From contig NZ_RIZG01000002.1 of the NCBI RefSeq assembly GCF_003721245.1, positions 342,571 to 406,570 on the forward strand: a stretch of DNA of 64,000 nt, read 5' to 3'. The DNA is from Marinomonas hwangdonensis. Lineage in GTDB: Bacteria; Pseudomonadota; Gammaproteobacteria; Pseudomonadales; Marinomonadaceae. Under the pieces are notes generated by a model. The model did no database searches and was not told where the DNA came from. It worked only from the letters and a program-made list of their open reading frames with translations. Position 1 is the first letter of the stretch; every line of letters starts with the position of its first letter. The position numbers and the translations under genes are program-made. Positions 33,500 to 45,105 of this stretch are shown here, piece after piece.

Positions 33500-35537
33500 C
33501 TACCAACTGAGCTCTCCGCATCTGAGTTGGGGGGACGATGGCGCGCCTCATTCCGACCAATTCAGCGACGTGTATTTTGACCAAGAATCTGGGCTGGAAG
33601 AATCTCGGCACGTTTTTATAAAAAACAATCAGCTTGTCGAGCGCTGGGCAAGATGCCAACAATCGGCATTCGTCATTGCAGAAACGGGCTTTGGTACCGG
33701 GTTAAACTTCCTCTGCACTTGGCACGCTTTTTTAGAGCACGCACCCTGTGATAAACAACTGCATTTTATTTCAGTCGAAAAATTCCCATTAACCAAAGAG
33801 ATGTTGTCGGACGCGCTAAAAATGTGGCCGTCTTTGAGTGCATTCAGTGCGGAGCTCATAGACGCTTACCCGGATGTTTGTCACGGCTTTCATCGGGTGG
33901 AATTAGAGCAAGGACGAGTGCAGCTAACACTTTGGTTTGGTGACGCTGAAGACGGTTTTGCCGCTTTAAATGCAGATATAGATGCTTGGTTTTTGGATGG
34001 TTTTGCCCCCAGTAAAAACCCTGAAATGTGGACAGATACATTATTTCAACACATACACAGACTCAGCCATCAAGGTACCACCTTTTCAACCTTTACGGCC
34101 GCTGGCATTGTTCGCAGAGGTTTAAAAAGCGTGGGCTTTGATGTTCGAAAAGTCAAAGGGTTCGGACAGAAACGCGAAATGACGGTGGGTGAACTCAACA
34201 AAACTTGCAAACCATTAACCGAACGCATGGCGCAGGGACAAGCCTGGTTTAATGTTTGTCATGACACCCCAAGTAATAACACGCCCGTTCGCGTCTTGGT
34301 GGTTGGATCAGGCTTAGCAGGGGCCAACACGGCATACGCTCTAGCAAAACAAGGCGTTAAAGTACAAGTCTGGGAGCAAGGCAACATCATCGCAGGTGAG
34401 GCATCCGGCAATCCTCAAGGCATGTTGTACCCCAAACTGACGGCTCAAGATACTAGGTTAAACCGTTTTTATTTAAGCGCTTATCTGCACGCTGCACGTT
34501 TCTTTAACACATTAAGCAGTGCTCTTGATCATAAGCGCCCTTTTTGGGACCAGTGTGGCTTAATCCAGATCCCCAAAAACGCTAAGGAAGCTGAACGCTT
34601 TCAAAAGCTTTTGAGCCAACAACTCTACCCTGATAGCGTGCTGCACGCATCAACACAAAAACCAGACAGTATTTTTCTACCTTTGTCAGGCTGGGTTGCA
34701 CCACAGGTTCTTTGTGAACACTTGCTGTCTCATCCGAACATTGAGGTGCGACTCAACACACCACTCAAAACATTAAATTTAGCTAGCACGTCGTCTTTTT
34801 CTGGCTCTGACAACCTAGGCTCTGAAAGTAGGGTCTCGGTGTGGCAGGCCAAATCCGACGCTCAGATAACAGAGTTCTCTCATGTGGTCTTGTGCACAGC
34901 AAACGCCACGAACCAACTGCAACTTACGCCCCACCTGCCTACCTCCGCGATCCGCGGACAAGTTTCTCAGATGAAGCAAGACGACGCGGTACGCGCATGC
35001 CTAGACAGTGGCATTGATCCAGATGTTATTCAAATCGACAGTGTTCTATGTGAATTTGGGTACTTCTCCCCCCCTATCAATGGCGAACTCCACTTTGGTT
35101 CAACCTATGATTTAAAAGACAACGACAAGACGGTTAGAGAAGAAGGCCATCAAAGAAATCTCAATATATTGGAAGGTTTATTAGGGCTGAAAAACAGCCC
35201 CTTTAAAACCGAAGATTGCGAAGGCCGAGTGTCGTTTCGTTGCGCTGTTGCTGACTACACACCTATTGTTGGGCCAGTGCAATCTGAAGCGGCTTATCAA
35301 CAAGCGTTTTCGACGTTAAGTAAAAACGCAAAATGGAAAACTGACCAGGTTGCCGAACCCTGTCAAACACTGTACGTCAACATTGGACATGGCTCTAGAG
35401 GCTTAGTCTCAACGCCACTAAGCGGGGAATATTTAGCCAGCTTGATAACCCAAACTCCCTCACCTTTGGAGCAAGACATCGGGCACCTACTTCACCCAAG
35501 TCGCTTTTTAATTCGCGACCTAAAGCGAAAGCAGTGA
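33489..35537 (+). CDS. mnmC: Bifunctional tRNA mnm5s2U34 modification enzyme MnmC
   Basis: A 682-residue two-domain protein finishing the mnm5s2U34 modification of tRNA. The N-terminal methyltransferase part contains IAETGFGTGLNFLCTWHAF and DAWFLDGFAPSKNPEMWT. The C-terminal FAD oxidase part has the dinucleotide motif VLVVGSGLAGANTAYALAKQG and GHGSRGL near the end. The start is taken at GTG 33489, in the first-codons region where homologues begin (TSYQLSSPHLSWGDDGAP); the open frame reaches back to 33399. Translational coupling to ppiA is likely because of the 11-base overlap. Confidence 0.92.
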   Translation: MLTSYQLSSPHLSWGDDGAPHSDQFSDVYFDQESGLEESRHVFIKNNQLVERWARCQQSAFVIAETGFGTGLNFLCTWHAFLEHAPCDKQLHFISVEKFPLTKEMLSDALKMWPSLSAFSAELIDAYPDVCHGFHRVELEQGRVQLTLWFGDAEDGFAALNADIDAWFLDGFAPSKNPEMWTDTLFQHIHRLSHQGTTFSTFTAAGIVRRGLKSVGFDVRKVKGFGQKREMTVGELNKTCKPLTERMAQGQAWFNVCHDTPSNNTPVRVLVVGSGLAGANTAYALAKQGVKVQVWEQGNIIAGEASGNPQGMLYPKLTAQDTRLNRFYLSAYLHAARFFNTLSSALDHKRPFWDQCGLIQIPKNAKEAERFQKLLSQQLYPDSVLHASTQKPDSIFLPLSGWVAPQVLCEHLLSHPNIEVRLNTPLKTLNLASTSSFSGSDNLGSESRVSVWQAKSDAQITEFSHVVLCTANATNQLQLTPHLPTSAIRGQVSQMKQDDAVRACLDSGIDPDVIQIDSVLCEFGYFSPPINGELHFGSTYDLKDNDKTVREEGHQRNLNILEGLLGLKNSPFKTEDCEGRVSFRCAVADYTPIVGPVQSEAAYQQAFSTLSKNAKWKTDQVAEPCQTLYVNIGHGSRGLVSTPLSGEYLASLITQTPSPLEQDIGHLLHPSRFLIRDLKRKQ

Positions 35538-35691
35538 ACTCAGCAATGAACCCAAAGAAAGTCTTTTCTGAAGGCGGTACGCTAAAAACCTAGGCAGCAG
35601 CATTAGAGCGGAGTACCCTTCACTCAATGCTGCCGCACAAGAGATATATTATTGAGCTAATCACTACTTAAGGTAGTCGGCTGAATCAAAC

Positions 35692-36021
35692 TCACAACTC
35701 GAATAATTCACAAGCGCTTGGAATCAAATCTTTAAAGCGACTAGAGGTTTGTGGTCGATAAACGTACTTGCTCAATTCTGGCAACAAAGCGCGTAAGGTT
35801 TCACTTAGTTGCAACAAGCTTGGGTTAATAGGCTCATACGGATAAACATGATCCTGCAAACTCAATTTATGCAATTCATCAAGCTCGTCTTGTAGTATGC
35901 CTTTCATCGCAAAAAAACGATCTTTTTGGTCAATATCATTGGTTTCCCAATACGCATCCGAAATCGTTGTATTTAATTCATAAAAGATATGCAGTGCATC
36001 AGCAACATTTTTTTTAGACAT
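35692..36021 (-). CDS. Conserved hypothetical protein
   Basis: A 109-residue soluble, mainly helical, acidic protein: MSKKNVADALHIFYELNTTI, then a segment with DELDELHKLSLQDH and a C-terminal PQTSSRFKDLIPSACELFEL. No signal peptide, cysteine pattern or known motif is visible. AGGAG-like spacing is weak, but ATG at 36021 is preceded by GGAGATAAC. It lies alone between mnmC and cysE, transcribed opposite to both. I do not recognise the family. Confidence 0.6.
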   Translation of the reverse strand: MSKKNVADALHIFYELNTTISDAYWETNDIDQKDRFFAMKGILQDELDELHKLSLQDHVYPYEPINPSLLQLSETLRALLPELSKYVYRPQTSSRFKDLIPSACELFEL

Positions 36022-36125
36022 GTTATCTCCATCTTTTTAGGCAATCTCTAAATTGCCCCTTGTATTGTTTAACCCTAACCTTATAACCTACATTCTAAAC
36101 GTGAATCGACATAGGTGGATACCCC

Positions 36126-36953
36126 TTGAGTACTTCAATGCAACAAGCCGTGACTTCTGACAATCTATGGTCGTCTTTACAAGCTGAGGCACACAAGCTT
36201 GCACAAGATGAACCTATTTTAGCCAGTTATTTCAACACGACCATTTTACGTCATGAGTCACTGTGCTCAGCGTTGAGTTTTTTACTCGCTAGCAAGCTTG
36301 ATAGCATATCAATACCCGCTATGGTTTTACGAGAAGTCTTTGAAGAAGCCATGGCAGATACTCACTCTGGCATTGTACGATGCATCGAGCAAGACATTTT
36401 AGCCATCAAAGAGCGTGATGCGGCTTGCGATACTTTTACAACACCTCTGCTGTTTTTTAAAGGCTTTCACGCATTACAAACTTACCGTGTTGCAAACTGG
36501 CTGTGGCGTAATAACCGAAAAAGCTTAGCCTTGTATTTGCAGGGGCAAATGTCCATGGTATTTGGTGTAGATATTCATCCCGCGGCCACAATCGGCTGCG
36601 GTGTCATGCTGGATCATGCTACGGGCTTGGTAGTGGGAGAAACCTGCGTCATCGAAGATAACGTCTCTATTTTACAATCTGTGACCCTTGGTGGTACTGG
36701 CAAAGAGCACGGTGATCGCCATCCTAAGATTCGCACCGGCGTATTAATTGGTGCTGGCGCGAAAATCCTTGGCAATATTGAGGTCGGTGAAGGGGCGAAA
36801 ATCGGTGCAGGCAGCGTTGTACTAGAAGCCGTTGAACATCACACAACGGTGGCCGGTGTGCCGGCAAAGGTCGTGGGACGCAACACAGAACAAGAACCTT
36901 CTCGCATTATGGATCACAACATTAACCACTGCCTGCGTGACTGTTCAGAGTAA
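36126..36953 (+). CDS. cysE: Serine O-acetyltransferase CysE
   Basis: A 275-residue hexapeptide-repeat acyltransferase of the first step in cysteine synthesis, making O-acetylserine from serine and acetyl-CoA. The N-terminal helical domain is followed by a left-handed beta helix with ALQTYRVANWLW, VFGVDIHPAATIGCGVMLDHATG, and LQSVTLGGTGKEHGDRHPKI, the active-site region with the catalytic His. The start may be TTG at 36126 (AGGTGG eight bases upstream) or ATG at 36138. Length and the C-terminal tail match E. coli-type CysE rather than the shorter NifP/EpsC forms. Confidence 0.92.
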   Translation: MSTSMQQAVTSDNLWSSLQAEAHKLAQDEPILASYFNTTILRHESLCSALSFLLASKLDSISIPAMVLREVFEEAMADTHSGIVRCIEQDILAIKERDAACDTFTTPLLFFKGFHALQTYRVANWLWRNNRKSLALYLQGQMSMVFGVDIHPAATIGCGVMLDHATGLVVGETCVIEDNVSILQSVTLGGTGKEHGDRHPKIRTGVLIGAGAKILGNIEVGEGAKIGAGSVVLEAVEHHTTVAGVPAKVVGRNTEQEPSRIMDHNINHCLRDCSE

Positions 36954-36988
36954 GATTATCGCTATTTTTGTCATGATCCACTCGTTCT

Positions 36989-37225
36989 TCACATAAGATC
37001 GTAGTGGGTCATATCCTCTTTTCGTACCATCTTGATGGTTTCACTTTCTGTATCAAACAAAAGCACCGCTTCGCCTTTTTTCAAAGATTGCAGTGCCTGT
37101 TGGCGTTTTTGCGCCACTGACAACTCGTAATCGCCATAATCGGTGCCATCACGGGACACGATATCATCCAAAATGGTCTCTAAGGTATCTGGGGCTAACG
37201 AATCGTAGGGTATTAAAGTATCCAA
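36989..37225 (-). CDS. YheU family protein
   Basis: A 78-residue protein: IPYDSLAPDTLETILDDIVS, REGTDYG-like SRDGTDYGDYELS, and KGEAVLLFDTESETI, which together match the small YheU (UPF0270) family of unknown function. The start is TTG at 37225, overlapping nothing but directly adjacent to the ligA stop; GGAG eight bases before it is provided by the end of ligA. It is therefore likely translated from the zipA/ligA message. It converges on cysE with a gap of 35 bases and no obvious terminator. Confidence 0.8.
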   Translation of the reverse strand: MDTLIPYDSLAPDTLETILDDIVSRDGTDYGDYELSVAQKRQQALQSLKKGEAVLLFDTESETIKMVRKEDMTHYDLM

Positions 37226-39265
<2,040 letters not shown>

Positions 39266-39307
39266 TCAATTAACTCGATTGCTTTTGGCTTGTAGTAAAT
39301 ATTAATG

Positions 39308-39340
39308 GCAAAAAACAAGGCCCCTCGGGGCCTTGGTTTA
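39308..39340 (-). terminator. Terminator between zipA and ligA
   Basis: On the minus strand AACCAAGGCCCC pairs with GGGGCCTTGTT, a GC-rich stem with a 2-base loop, followed by TTTTTT. It begins three bases after the zipA stop. It should reduce read-through into ligA, which then needs its own promoter in 39263-39307 or relies on partial read-through. Confidence 0.85.
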
Positions 39341-39342
39341 TC

Positions 39343-40344
39343 TTACTGCTTATTGCGCATTAACCGACGGCGCTCAAAATCACGTATTCGTTGTCGACAA
39401 TGTGCGATGGTTTGCTCACTCATCGGCGAGCGTCGTTCATCACGCAATTCGCCGCCCAAGTTGCGTACTAAGGTTTGAGCCGTTTCGAGCATGAAATCAA
39501 ACGCTTTCATGCTGTTCTTAGGCCCTGGTAGTCCCATAAAAAAGCTCACGCCCGGACTTTCTGTCTCGCCCATAGTATCAAGGTCAAAGGTACCTGGCTC
39601 AATCGCATTGGCCATACTAAATTGCACTCGACCACGATCAAAACCATCCTCGTGACGATGGAAAATGTCCATCTCGCCATAGCGCATGCCACAATTCAAA
39701 ATCAGTTGTAGCAACTCCATACCCGCAAATGGCTTACCATCAGGAGCAAGTATGTTTATCACAATCACTTCTTCAATCTCTGCAGGACTCGCCTGCTGCT
39801 CGGCTTCATTCGCTTCTTTAATAGAATGGGTCGAAGTAGGCTGCCCTACATCCACTTGAGAATAATTGTGTTCATAATCATCATAAGTAGACGATTTACT
39901 GCTACCTTCAGCGAAATCAAGATCCAAATCATCGTGTTCGTAAAAGCCGTCATCAGAGTAATTTTGCTCAGACACCGCAGAATCACCAAAGTCACGCTCT
40001 GGCACCAAAGAGGCTAACTCATCAAGATGTAAATCGTCACTTCGATAAAGCTCCGGACCAGAATCTACCTTATGAGGCACATCGGCGAGGGGCGATTTAG
40101 CCGTCTGACGAGCACTTTCAAACGCATTTACAATAGGATCTACCGACACAGACGCTGCTTTTTTATGCCGAATGGGCATTTGTAGATCTGCAGTGTCACT
40201 GTCATAATCGTCGTAATCAGTAAGATCTTCTTCAAGATGGGTAAGTTCTTGACCCTTTTTATAGCGACGAAATCCATCAATGAGAATCACTATAATAATG
40301 ACGACCCCAATCAAGATTAGCCATTCACGCAAGCTAAATTCCAT
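39343..40344 (-). CDS. zipA: Cell division protein ZipA
   Basis: A 333-residue bitopic inner-membrane protein that tethers FtsZ to the membrane at the division site. The N-terminal anchor (LREWLILIGVVIIIVILID) is followed by a basic stretch, a long acidic/charged linker, and the C-terminal ZipA domain (about residues 195-325) with VINILAPDGKPFAGMELLQL and FMLETAQTLVRNLGGEL. In Pseudomonas-type genomes smc lies immediately upstream; here the upstream neighbour is ccmI, 64 bases away. Confidence 0.92.
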   Translation of the reverse strand: MEFSLREWLILIGVVIIIVILIDGFRRYKKGQELTHLEEDLTDYDDYDSDTADLQMPIRHKKAASVSVDPIVNAFESARQTAKSPLADVPHKVDSGPELYRSDDLHLDELASLVPERDFGDSAVSEQNYSDDGFYEHDDLDLDFAEGSSKSSTYDDYEHNYSQVDVGQPTSTHSIKEANEAEQQASPAEIEEVIVINILAPDGKPFAGMELLQLILNCGMRYGEMDIFHRHEDGFDRGRVQFSMANAIEPGTFDLDTMGETESPGVSFFMGLPGPKNSMKAFDFMLETAQTLVRNLGGELRDERRSPMSEQTIAHCRQRIRDFERRRLMRNKQ

Positions 40345-40408
40345 TACACATTCCGAATAGCATCAATTAAAGTTACGGTATTATCAAACGAAGCGCCTCA
40401 GGATTCAA

Positions 40409-41587
40409 TTACAAGGCCACGTTGATTGCGAAAATCTCTTTAGTATTTATGAGTAAACTCTCTTTTATACCGATAATCCGCCCTTTTGTCAGATCCTTGT
40501 CATGAATACTCGACAATTTTACCATCAAATCGACTGTCTCCGTTTCCGCGAGAGTCACCGTTGGCATTAAAGCATCAAGATTTGTTAGTAAAATCGGCTG
40601 GTTCAAGTCGTCAGGGAAAATCCGCTGTATTGCCACCGGCATTTTTTGCCCCTTTATTACCGCGTATACCAAGAGAACATCATCCGGCTGCCACTTCCTG
40701 TCACCCTCGTCCCACTCTATTTTTACCGCTAATTGGTGAGTAATAATAGGAGCAACTTGCTGATAATCAATCCGACCCCGTTGCCGAGCCTTGGCAATGT
40801 CTGATAGCAAAGCCAAACGTTCTACCGAACGCGGGCTGTAACGAATGGCTTCCTGCCAAGCCAGTACAGCGCCTAAATAATTCTGTTGTGAAAAGGCGGC
40901 TACCCCCTTTAAATCAAGTGCAATGGCTTGAGTTGGGTCTTGTTGCAGGATGGCCTCAACGACCGCCAGCATTTTGGGCGAACTTTGATTATCATTGGCA
41001 TAAAAGATGGCTTGGGCATATTCCACCAGTAAGGCAGTGTGATCTTGCGCATTCTGTGACGGCTTTTCTAACGCTTTTTCAAAGGCACTCACCGCCTCTG
41101 AGTATTTATTCGCGTTCATATAATCCGTTGCTAAAAAATACCAATCTTCTATTCTCTCGTAACGTTCACTTCGGTATTGCAAAAAACGCGTTATCTTTTC
41201 TGGTGTCAGTTGTTGCTTTCGCAAATCTTCTGTAAAGGCGACCTCGGTGGCGTACCCCAGCTGTTGGTATAGGCTCACACTACCCAATACTGACAAAGCA
41301 ACAACACTAAACATCGTCCAACGGGCTAAAGACACGTCAGCACTAAAGAATCGACGTGACTGATTACTTTGCGAGTCAACCTCTTGATCAAGATCATTTA
41401 GCAGCTGTCGAGCTTCGCTAGGAGTAAGTCGCCCCATCGCTTCTTCCTGTGCGATTTCAACTCGCCTAACCCTTGAGAAGTTGTCCTGAGAGGAATGTGT
41501 CAGCTGGCTCGCTGAGCGTTTCACGGCATAATAAAAGTAGACAATGCACACTAATATCATGATGGCCATGAACAAATAAGTCATCAT
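40409..41587 (-). CDS. ccmI: Cytochrome c maturation protein CcmI
   Basis: A 392-residue membrane protein that holds apocytochrome c for haem attachment. An N-terminal TM (MMTYLFMAIMILVCIVYFYY), a cytoplasmic loop with a leucine-zipper-like EAMGRLTPSEARQLLNDLDQ, a second TM (WTMFSVVALSVLGSVSLY) and periplasmic TPR-like repeats (YSEAVSAFEKALEKP, YLGAVLAWQEAIRYSP) precede a C-terminal beta domain. The start is the ATG at 41587, which overlaps the ccmH stop as ATGA. It is the last gene of the ccm operon. Confidence 0.92.
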   Translation of the reverse strand: MMTYLFMAIMILVCIVYFYYAVKRSASQLTHSSQDNFSRVRRVEIAQEEAMGRLTPSEARQLLNDLDQEVDSQSNQSRRFFSADVSLARWTMFSVVALSVLGSVSLYQQLGYATEVAFTEDLRKQQLTPEKITRFLQYRSERYERIEDWYFLATDYMNANKYSEAVSAFEKALEKPSQNAQDHTALLVEYAQAIFYANDNQSSPKMLAVVEAILQQDPTQAIALDLKGVAAFSQQNYLGAVLAWQEAIRYSPRSVERLALLSDIAKARQRGRIDYQQVAPIITHQLAVKIEWDEGDRKWQPDDVLLVYAVIKGQKMPVAIQRIFPDDLNQPILLTNLDALMPTVTLAETETVDLMVKLSSIHDKDLTKGRIIGIKESLLINTKEIFAINVAL

Positions 41588-42012
41588 GATAATGAACGAC
41601 CTCGTCGTTTGCGATTGCTCATTACCACTGTGGTAAAAACCAAAAAGCCGATCGCCAGCAAAATAAAAGGACCATACCAAAGCAAAAACGTCGCCGAAGA
41701 ATGCTGAGGGCGGTACAACACAAAAGCGCCATAACGCGCGACCATATAGTCAACAATCTCCTGATCTGTTTTTCCTTGCTCTATCATAAAGTGGACTTGC
41801 TCACGAAGATCAACCGAAATACCCGCATTTGAATCCGCTAAACTTTGGTTCTGACATTTTGGACAACGTAACTCTGCCAGTAAACTTTGATAGCGGGTTT
41901 TATTTAACTCAGAGCGAAAAGTCATCTGCTCCTGCCCCAGAGCATAGTGCGCAAAACTCAACATAGAAAACAACACACACAACCATAGGGCAAGAGGATT
42001 ATACCGCTTCAT
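41584..42012 (-). CDS. ccmH: Cytochrome c maturation thiol reductase CcmH
   Basis: A 142-residue periplasm-facing thiol-disulfide protein. A signal/anchor at the N-terminus, the signature LRCPKCQNQSLADSNAGI with the redox Cys pair, then REQVHFMIEQGKTDQEIVDYM, and a C-terminal TM (FLLWYGPFILLAIGFLVF). It reduces the CXXCH cysteines of apocytochrome c for haem ligation. The start is the ATG at 42012, overlapping the ccmG stop by four bases; ccmI follows the same way. Confidence 0.93.
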   Translation of the reverse strand: MKRYNPLALWLCVLFSMLSFAHYALGQEQMTFRSELNKTRYQSLLAELRCPKCQNQSLADSNAGISVDLREQVHFMIEQGKTDQEIVDYMVARYGAFVLYRPQHSSATFLLWYGPFILLAIGFLVFTTVVMSNRKRRGRSLS

Positions 42013-42518
42013 TTCAAATATCCTTTGAGCTCTGGCCAATTTTGCTCATTAACGACGCCTTGGTGCCTATGCACAATCACACCTGAGCTATTTATGACAA
42101 AGGTTTCTGGCGCACCTGTCACCCCCATATCTAAGCCAAATAGCCCCATCTCGTCCATCAATACCTGCTGGTACGGATTGCCTTTTTCTATTAGCCACTG
42201 TTCCGCCAAGTGTTTCTGGTCTTTATAATCAATTCCAATAATAGGAACACCCTTCAAAGCAAGCTCGACTAAAAAAGGATGTTCGATATGACATGCTGGG
42301 CACCAGGTGCCCCAGAAATTCATCAGATATGGTCCATGAGGCAAATCCTTTTGAGTCACCATTTGATCATTCTCTAACGAGATCAAGGTGAAATTTGGCA
42401 CCTTTTTCCCCACAAGTGCCGAGGGTACATATTGATTGTCCTTGCCTAATTGCGAATAAAAAACACCACCCAATATTAGAAAACACACTAAGGGTAGAAA
42501 AAATACAAAACGCCGCAT
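42009..42518 (-). CDS. ccmG: Thiol-disulfide interchange protein CcmG (DsbE)
   Basis: A 169-residue membrane-anchored thioredoxin-like protein. N-terminal anchor (VFFLPLVCFLILGGVFY), active site WCPAC (Cys73/Cys76) in FWGTWCPACHIEHPFL, and the cis-proline loop GVTGAPETFVI. It acts in the periplasm with CcmH to keep apocytochrome cysteines reduced, taking electrons from DsbD-type proteins. Start ATG at 42518 follows ccmF by two bases. Confidence 0.94.
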   Translation of the reverse strand: MRRFVFFLPLVCFLILGGVFYSQLGKDNQYVPSALVGKKVPNFTLISLENDQMVTQKDLPHGPYLMNFWGTWCPACHIEHPFLVELALKGVPIIGIDYKDQKHLAEQWLIEKGNPYQQVLMDEMGLFGLDMGVTGAPETFVINSSGVIVHRHQGVVNEQNWPELKGYLK

Positions 42519-42520
42519 TA

Positions 42521-44458
42521 TTAACCTCCTGTTCGCTGGCGATAACGCTTATCCAGCGCGGCTAACAAACCACCCGCCATCATCATCAAGCCACCAAGCC
42601 AAATCCAACGCACGAAGGATTTAACGTAAATGCGCACTCCCCATGCGGACTCATCGAGTTGCTCACCCAAAGAAATATACAAGTCACGAGTAAACCCCGC
42701 ATCCAGTGCGGCTTCCGTCATCACTTGCTGCCTTGTGGTAAAAAACCGTTTCTCAGGATACAACACAGCTACCGCACGACCCGATTGATACGCCGTAAAC
42801 TGCCCTTTATTCGATACATAGTTTGACCCCTGAATCTGCTCCATGCGATCAAAACGGAATTCATAACCCGCCATGCTCACTTTATCCCCTGGTGACAATC
42901 GCAGCATAGAATCATGACTATTGATACTGACCAAGATAATACCAATCAAGGTAACCGCCACACCAATATGCGCCAATAACATGCCATAGTAGTTTCTGGG
43001 TAATTGGCGCGCACGAGGAATCATGCCTTTTGAACCTGCGGTTACCTTACTAAACCAATCAGCGAGAGAGAGTAACAACACCCAAGATGCCACGGACAAA
43101 CACACCCAAGCTAACCAACCAAACTCAAAGCGATAGACTAAACCACCCGCTATTAACATCGCTAAGATCGCCGCGATAACACACGCTTTTAACAGGCTAT
43201 TCAATGACGTTTTATGCCATTTCGACAAAGGCCCGACCGCCATAAAAACAATAAGTAAAAGGGCAATAGGCGTAAATACGCTATTAAAATAGGGCGCACC
43301 AACAGAGATTTTTCCCAATCTCAGTGCATCGAAAATCAAAGGATACAGAGTCCCTAATAAAACAGTTAGGGTTAGCACTGTTAATAAAATATTATTAAGC
43401 AGCAGCCATGCTTCTCGCCCCGTCGCCCCAAACGTGACACTTGATCGCACCTGAGAGGCACGAATGGCATACAAGAATAGGCTGCCACCGACGAATACCA
43501 CAAGCAATCCCAAAATGAAAACACCACGAGTAGGATCGGCTGCAAAGGAATGAACCGACGTCAATACACCCGATCGCACCAGAAAAGCCCCTAATAACGA
43601 CAGGCTAAAAGTGAAAATCGCCAATAAAACCGTCCAGCTTTTAAACACCCCACGTTTTTCTGTGACCGCTAACGAGTGCAGCAAAGCCGTTCCTGAGAGC
43701 CAAGGCAAAAGGGAGGCATTCTCAACAGGATCCCAAAACCACCAGCCGCCCCAGCCTAATTCATAATACGCCCACCAGCTTCCAAGGGTAATGCCCAACG
43801 TTAAGAAGGCCCATGAGCAGGCAGTCCAAGGCCTCGCCCAGCGGGCCCATGCCGCGTTCAAATTGCCCGTAATTAATGCCGTCACAGCAAAAGCAAAAGC
43901 CACTGCGAACCCCACATAGCCCATGTACAAAATAGGTGGATGAACAATCAAACCAAAATCCTGTAGCAACGGATTTAAATCTCCCCCATCAGGGGGGGTA
44001 TCGGGCAATAAGCGCACGAATGGCGAAGAGGTAAACAGCAGAAAAGACAGGAAACCAACACAAATGCTGCCCAAAACAGCAAGTACAATCGGGCCAATAT
44101 CCATAGGTAAGGAACGTATTTTCAACGCTACAGCAGAACACCAGCCGACTAATATGAGCACCCAAAATAGCAGCGAACCCTCATGCCCGCCCCACACAGC
44201 ACTGAATTTATACCAAATAGGCAACTTGATGCTGGAGTTCTGACTCACGTACAAAACAGAAAAGTCGTTCGTTAAAAATGACACCGCTAAAATAACAAAA
44301 CTCATCAATACCAAGGCGGACATGATAAACGTCAGCGGACGGGCGGTCTCCAGTAAAAGTTGATGTCCTTTCCAGTAGCCAACCAAAGGCATGATGGCTA
44401 AGGATAAAGCAAAAAACAAAGCCAATATCAGAGAAAACTGACCAATTTCAGGCAACAT
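42521..44458 (-). CDS. ccmF: Haem lyase CcmF
   Basis: A 645-residue multi-spanning membrane protein. The tryptophan-rich WWD domain (WGGWWFWDPVENASLLPW) binds haem at the periplasmic face; HPPILYMGYVG and the conserved GALFLVRSGVLTSVHSFA-type segment support the family. It ligates haem to apocytochrome c with CcmH and CcmI. The length matches CcmF. The gene lies 12 bases downstream of ccmE. Confidence 0.96.
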   Translation of the reverse strand: MLPEIGQFSLILALFFALSLAIMPLVGYWKGHQLLLETARPLTFIMSALVLMSFVILAVSFLTNDFSVLYVSQNSSIKLPIWYKFSAVWGGHEGSLLFWVLILVGWCSAVALKIRSLPMDIGPIVLAVLGSICVGFLSFLLFTSSPFVRLLPDTPPDGGDLNPLLQDFGLIVHPPILYMGYVGFAVAFAFAVTALITGNLNAAWARWARPWTACSWAFLTLGITLGSWWAYYELGWGGWWFWDPVENASLLPWLSGTALLHSLAVTEKRGVFKSWTVLLAIFTFSLSLLGAFLVRSGVLTSVHSFAADPTRGVFILGLLVVFVGGSLFLYAIRASQVRSSVTFGATGREAWLLLNNILLTVLTLTVLLGTLYPLIFDALRLGKISVGAPYFNSVFTPIALLLIVFMAVGPLSKWHKTSLNSLLKACVIAAILAMLIAGGLVYRFEFGWLAWVCLSVASWVLLLSLADWFSKVTAGSKGMIPRARQLPRNYYGMLLAHIGVAVTLIGIILVSINSHDSMLRLSPGDKVSMAGYEFRFDRMEQIQGSNYVSNKGQFTAYQSGRAVAVLYPEKRFFTTRQQVMTEAALDAGFTRDLYISLGEQLDESAWGVRIYVKSFVRWIWLGGLMMMAGGLLAALDKRYRQRTGG

Positions 44459-44470
44459 AATAAACCTAAA

Positions 44471-44929
44471 CTAATAATAAGTGGGTGTAGCGACGGGGGC
44501 CGGTTTCTCAACAGGTTTCAATGCCTCCGACACTTCTGGGGGCATGTATTTTTCATCGTGCTTTGCCAACACTTGTGAGGCGTCAAACGTCCCCTGCTCG
44601 TTCAGTTGTCCTAACGCAACCACGCCCTGCCCTTCTCTAAACAAATCCGGCAAAATGCCTTGATACTCTATGGTGACACTGTGTTGAAAGTCCGTGACTT
44701 GAAAAGACACCGCCAAGCTATTGGGGTCGCGCTGTACACTGCCCTCTACCACCAATCCTCCCGCGCGAATATTAGTTTTACTGGGTGCTTCGCCCATGGC
44801 AATCTGAGAAGGGGAAAAAAACAAATTAATATTTTGCTTGAGGGCATACATCACCAAAGCAAGCGCAGCACCCAAAACCAACACGATAGCGATAACCGCC
44901 AGTAGGCGTTTTTGTCTTTGCGGATGCAT
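44471..44929 (-). CDS. ccmE: Haem chaperone CcmE
   Basis: A 152-residue periplasmic haem chaperone anchored by an N-terminal TM ([20 protein letters not shown]). The haem-binding His124 with Tyr128 is in [12 protein letters not shown], the typical H-x3-Y site; the OB-fold core includes LRAGGLV-like [13 protein letters not shown] and [12 protein letters not shown]. The start overlaps the ccmD stop by one base (TAATG). Confidence 0.95.
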   Translation of the reverse strand: MHPQRQKRLLAVIAIVLVLGAALALVMYALKQNINLFFSPSQIAMGEAPSKTNIRAGGLVVEGSVQRDPNSLAVSFQVTDFQHSVTIEYQGILPDLFREGQGVVALGQLNEQGTFDASQVLAKHDEKYMPPEVSEALKPVEKPAPVATPTYY

Positions 44930-45105
44930 TAGCGAGCTTGATCTCTTAAAAAACGTTTTCGCACTGTGTCGCGCGCCTTGTTACGCATGGAAAGAGTCTG
45001 CCAAATCAGTAATAACAACACCAAAGCACACCCACCATAAGCCGACCAGACATACACTCCGTGCCTTCCCATCGCCAAGAAATCCGCAAAACTATCAAAG
45101 GCCAT
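44929..45105 (-). CDS. ccmD: Haem exporter protein CcmD
   Basis: A 58-residue single-pass membrane protein: [20 protein letters not shown], a TM helix ([15 protein letters not shown]), then a basic tail ([19 protein letters not shown]). The F-F-x-MG-xx-VWxxY pattern is diagnostic of CcmD, which helps release holo-CcmE from the CcmABC complex. It overlaps the end of ccmC by 11 bases and the start of ccmE by one. Confidence 0.93.
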   Translation of the reverse strand: MAFDSFADFLAMGRHGVYVWSAYGGCALVLLLLIWQTLSMRNKARDTVRKRFLRDQAR

